NCBI RefSeq assembly: GCF_021044685.1
Contig: NZ_CP088014.1
Coordinates: forward strand, 1,860,001 to 1,924,000
Direction of reading: 5' to 3'
DNA length: 64,000 nt
Origin: Bradyrhizobium daqingense
GTDB taxonomy: Bacteria > Pseudomonadota > Alphaproteobacteria > Rhizobiales > Xanthobacteraceae
Program-made: the position numbers and the translations under genes
The notes under the pieces: model-generated
Told to the model about the DNA's origin: nothing
What the model saw: the letters and a program-made list of their open reading frames with translations, nothing else
The model's database searches: none
Shown: one piece after another, positions 62,715 through 64,000 of the stretch
Numbering within the stretch: the first letter of the stretch is position 1
Layout: each line of letters starts with the position of its first letter

Positions 62715-63980
62715 ATGGCGGCGAAAACCACGCGGACGTCCAGGCGACCGCCTCGGAAGCGTTCGGGGGCGGCCGGCCGGTTGCGCAAGCGCAGCACGAA
62801 GGCGCCCACGCCGGACGTGGTCCAGGCCGCGCTCGCCGCCTTTGCCCACGAGGTCCGCACCCCCCTGACCGGGATTCTGGCGATCAGCGACCTGCTCGCG
62901 ACCTCCGATCTCGGCGAGCGGGAGCGCCGCTGGGCCGATACCATCAAGGCTGGTGCCGAACATCTGGCGAGCCTTGCCACGCTGTTCGTGGACGCTGCCA
63001 GGACGGGGAAGGGGGCGGGGAAAGGGGGAAGCGCGCTCCGGCAGGATCTGTTCGACCTGCGGGCGCTCGCCCGCAGCGCCGGCGATTCGCTGGCCGGCCG
63101 TGCGGCGGCCAAGGGTCTCCAGGCCGAGGTGGACATCTCAGAGAAGCTGCCGGGATTGGTGGTCGGCGATCCCGTCCGTCTGCGCGCTGCGCTCGAGAAC
63201 CTGATCGACAACGCCGTGAAATTCACCGATCAGGGCGGCGTGGCGCTTGCGGTCGTGCCCTGGCGTGCCGCCAAGGGCGAGCGCAAAGCCAAGGCAAGGG
63301 GCAAAGGCAGGGTCGGCATCGCCTTCGCGGTGTCCGACAGCGGCATCGGTCTCACCATGGCCGAGATCAAGCGGCTGTTCCGCCCCTTCACCCAGGCCAA
63401 TGTCACCATTGCGTCTCGCTTCGGCGGCGCCGGTCTCGGGCTATCCTCGGTGAAGCAGTTGGCGCGCGCCATGGGCGGTGACATCACCGTTGCGCCGCGC
63501 CGCGGCGGCGGCGCGACGTTCACGCTGACGGTGTCGCTGGATGCGTCGGGATCGGGCCAGTCGGGCAAGACGAAGGAGGGGAGCGAGCCTGAGACGGCGG
63601 CTGCCCTCCGCGTGCTCAGCGTCGAGGACAATCCGTTCGGCCGCGTGGTGCTCAACACCATTCTGACCGAACTCGGCCATCATGCCGAGTTCATCGGGCG
63701 CGGCGAGGATGCCGTTGACCGTCTCGCCCTGGGCGCGTTCGACGCAGTGCTGATGGACATGGTGCTGCCGGGCATCGACGGGGTCGAAGCCATCAGGCGG
63801 ATACGTACGATACCGACGCCGCTGGCCCGGATCCCCATCATCGGCGTCTCGGGCCGCGGCGAAGACGAGGCGGCCGCGCGCGAGGCCGGCGCCGACGCCT
63901 TCCTGGTCAAGCCTGTGTCTCCGCGGGCGCTAGCGACTGCGCTGCTTGAAGCGACACGCCGCGAGGAAGCCGTGACTTGA
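62715..63980 (+). CDS. Soluble hybrid histidine kinase (HisKA-HATPase-receiver)
   Basis: A 421-residue protein. A basic N-terminal stretch (TRTSRRPPRKRSGAAGRLRK) leads to the dimerisation/phosphorylation domain, whose H-box FAHEVRTPLTGIL contains His45. The ATPase domain shows the N-box LENLIDNAVKFTD, G1 VSDSGIGLT and G2 GGAGLGLSSVK. The C-terminal receiver has its phospho-acceptor Asp348 (DAVLMDMVLPG) and the switch lysine in AFLVKPVSP. There is no membrane segment and no recognisable input domain, so it may act downstream of another sensor. The gene ends 20 bases before the window's end. Confidence 0.9.
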   Translation: MAAKTTRTSRRPPRKRSGAAGRLRKRSTKAPTPDVVQAALAAFAHEVRTPLTGILAISDLLATSDLGERERRWADTIKAGAEHLASLATLFVDAARTGKGAGKGGSALRQDLFDLRALARSAGDSLAGRAAAKGLQAEVDISEKLPGLVVGDPVRLRAALENLIDNAVKFTDQGGVALAVVPWRAAKGERKAKARGKGRVGIAFAVSDSGIGLTMAEIKRLFRPFTQANVTIASRFGGAGLGLSSVKQLARAMGGDITVAPRRGGGATFTLTVSLDASGSGQSGKTKEGSEPETAAALRVLSVEDNPFGRVVLNTILTELGHHAEFIGRGEDAVDRLALGAFDAVLMDMVLPGIDGVEAIRRIRTIPTPLARIPIIGVSGRGEDEAAAREAGADAFLVKPVSPRALATALLEATRREEAVT

Positions 63981-64000
63981 TGATCGCGGCGTTGAGCTCA

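Overview
The window looks like chromosomal DNA of a Bradyrhizobium-type alphaproteobacterium (Hyphomicrobiales). Evidence: high G+C throughout, the alphaproteobacterial cell-cycle regulator TrcR (DUF1013), an NdvA-type beta-glucan exporter, many acyl-CoA ligases and ABC solute-binding proteins, and interspersed palindromic repeats of the kind common in Bradyrhizobium. The genus is inferred from protein and repeat resemblance, not from a search. Gene density is normal and there is no prophage, integrative element or CRISPR array. The only complete mobile element is one insertion sequence.

Layout. 0-8.4 kb: end of a propionyl-CoA synthetase-like gene, a small lipoprotein, trcR divergent from ispH-thrB-rnhA, then an intact 1524-bp IS inserted exactly at the stop codon of a 1-Cys peroxiredoxin. 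8.4-15 kb (minus strand): fadD-like ligase, a D,D-carboxypeptidase with a long Ala/Lys/Pro tail, NdvA, and a NitT/TauT-type binding protein. 15-19 kb: small secreted proteins, a HisE paralogue, a DedA-family membrane protein, and aspartate ammonia-lyase. 19-24 kb: two nitronate monooxygenase (NMO)-like flavoproteins, a TesB-like thioesterase and an acyl-CoA ligase, plus a possible 32-codon membrane-peptide gene. 24-30 kb: small secreted or hypothetical proteins, an alpha/beta hydrolase, a VOC protein, an arginase-fold protein with altered metal ligands, and tRNA-Leu(CAA).

30-38.7 kb: DsbB, an AbrB-type membrane protein, a PsiF-repeat protein, a TetR regulator divergent from two hot-dog thioesterases with two palindromic operators between them, a DsbA-like oxidoreductase, an AbiEii-like nucleotidyltransferase pair, a serine esterase and a trypsin-like/PDZ protein that has lost its catalytic triad. 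38.9-46.3 kb: an M20 amidohydrolase followed by a complete five-gene oligopeptide ABC importer. 46.3-52.9 kb: a Cache-PAS-GGDEF diguanylate cyclase, dodecin, a DMT exporter, a GT87-like membrane glycosyltransferase divergent from a secreted GH16 glycanase, and an HNH endonuclease. 53-61 kb: a likely catabolic cluster of NHL-repeat protein, FAD monooxygenase, acyl-CoA ligase, LivJ-like binding protein and NMO-like flavoprotein, divergent from a LysR regulator with a palindromic site between them. 61-64 kb: AlkA-like glycosylase, GluQ-RS and a soluble hybrid histidine kinase.

The main theme is acyl-CoA metabolism. Three NMO-like genes sit next to acyl-CoA ligases or thioesterases, and one has lost the usual catalytic histidine. 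The best candidates for something undescribed are the 53-61 kb cluster, the catalytically dead HtrA-like protein paired with an esterase, the arginase-like protein with replaced metal ligands, and a long palindromic intergenic structure near 26.4 kb. All functional statements come from motif recognition; no search was run.
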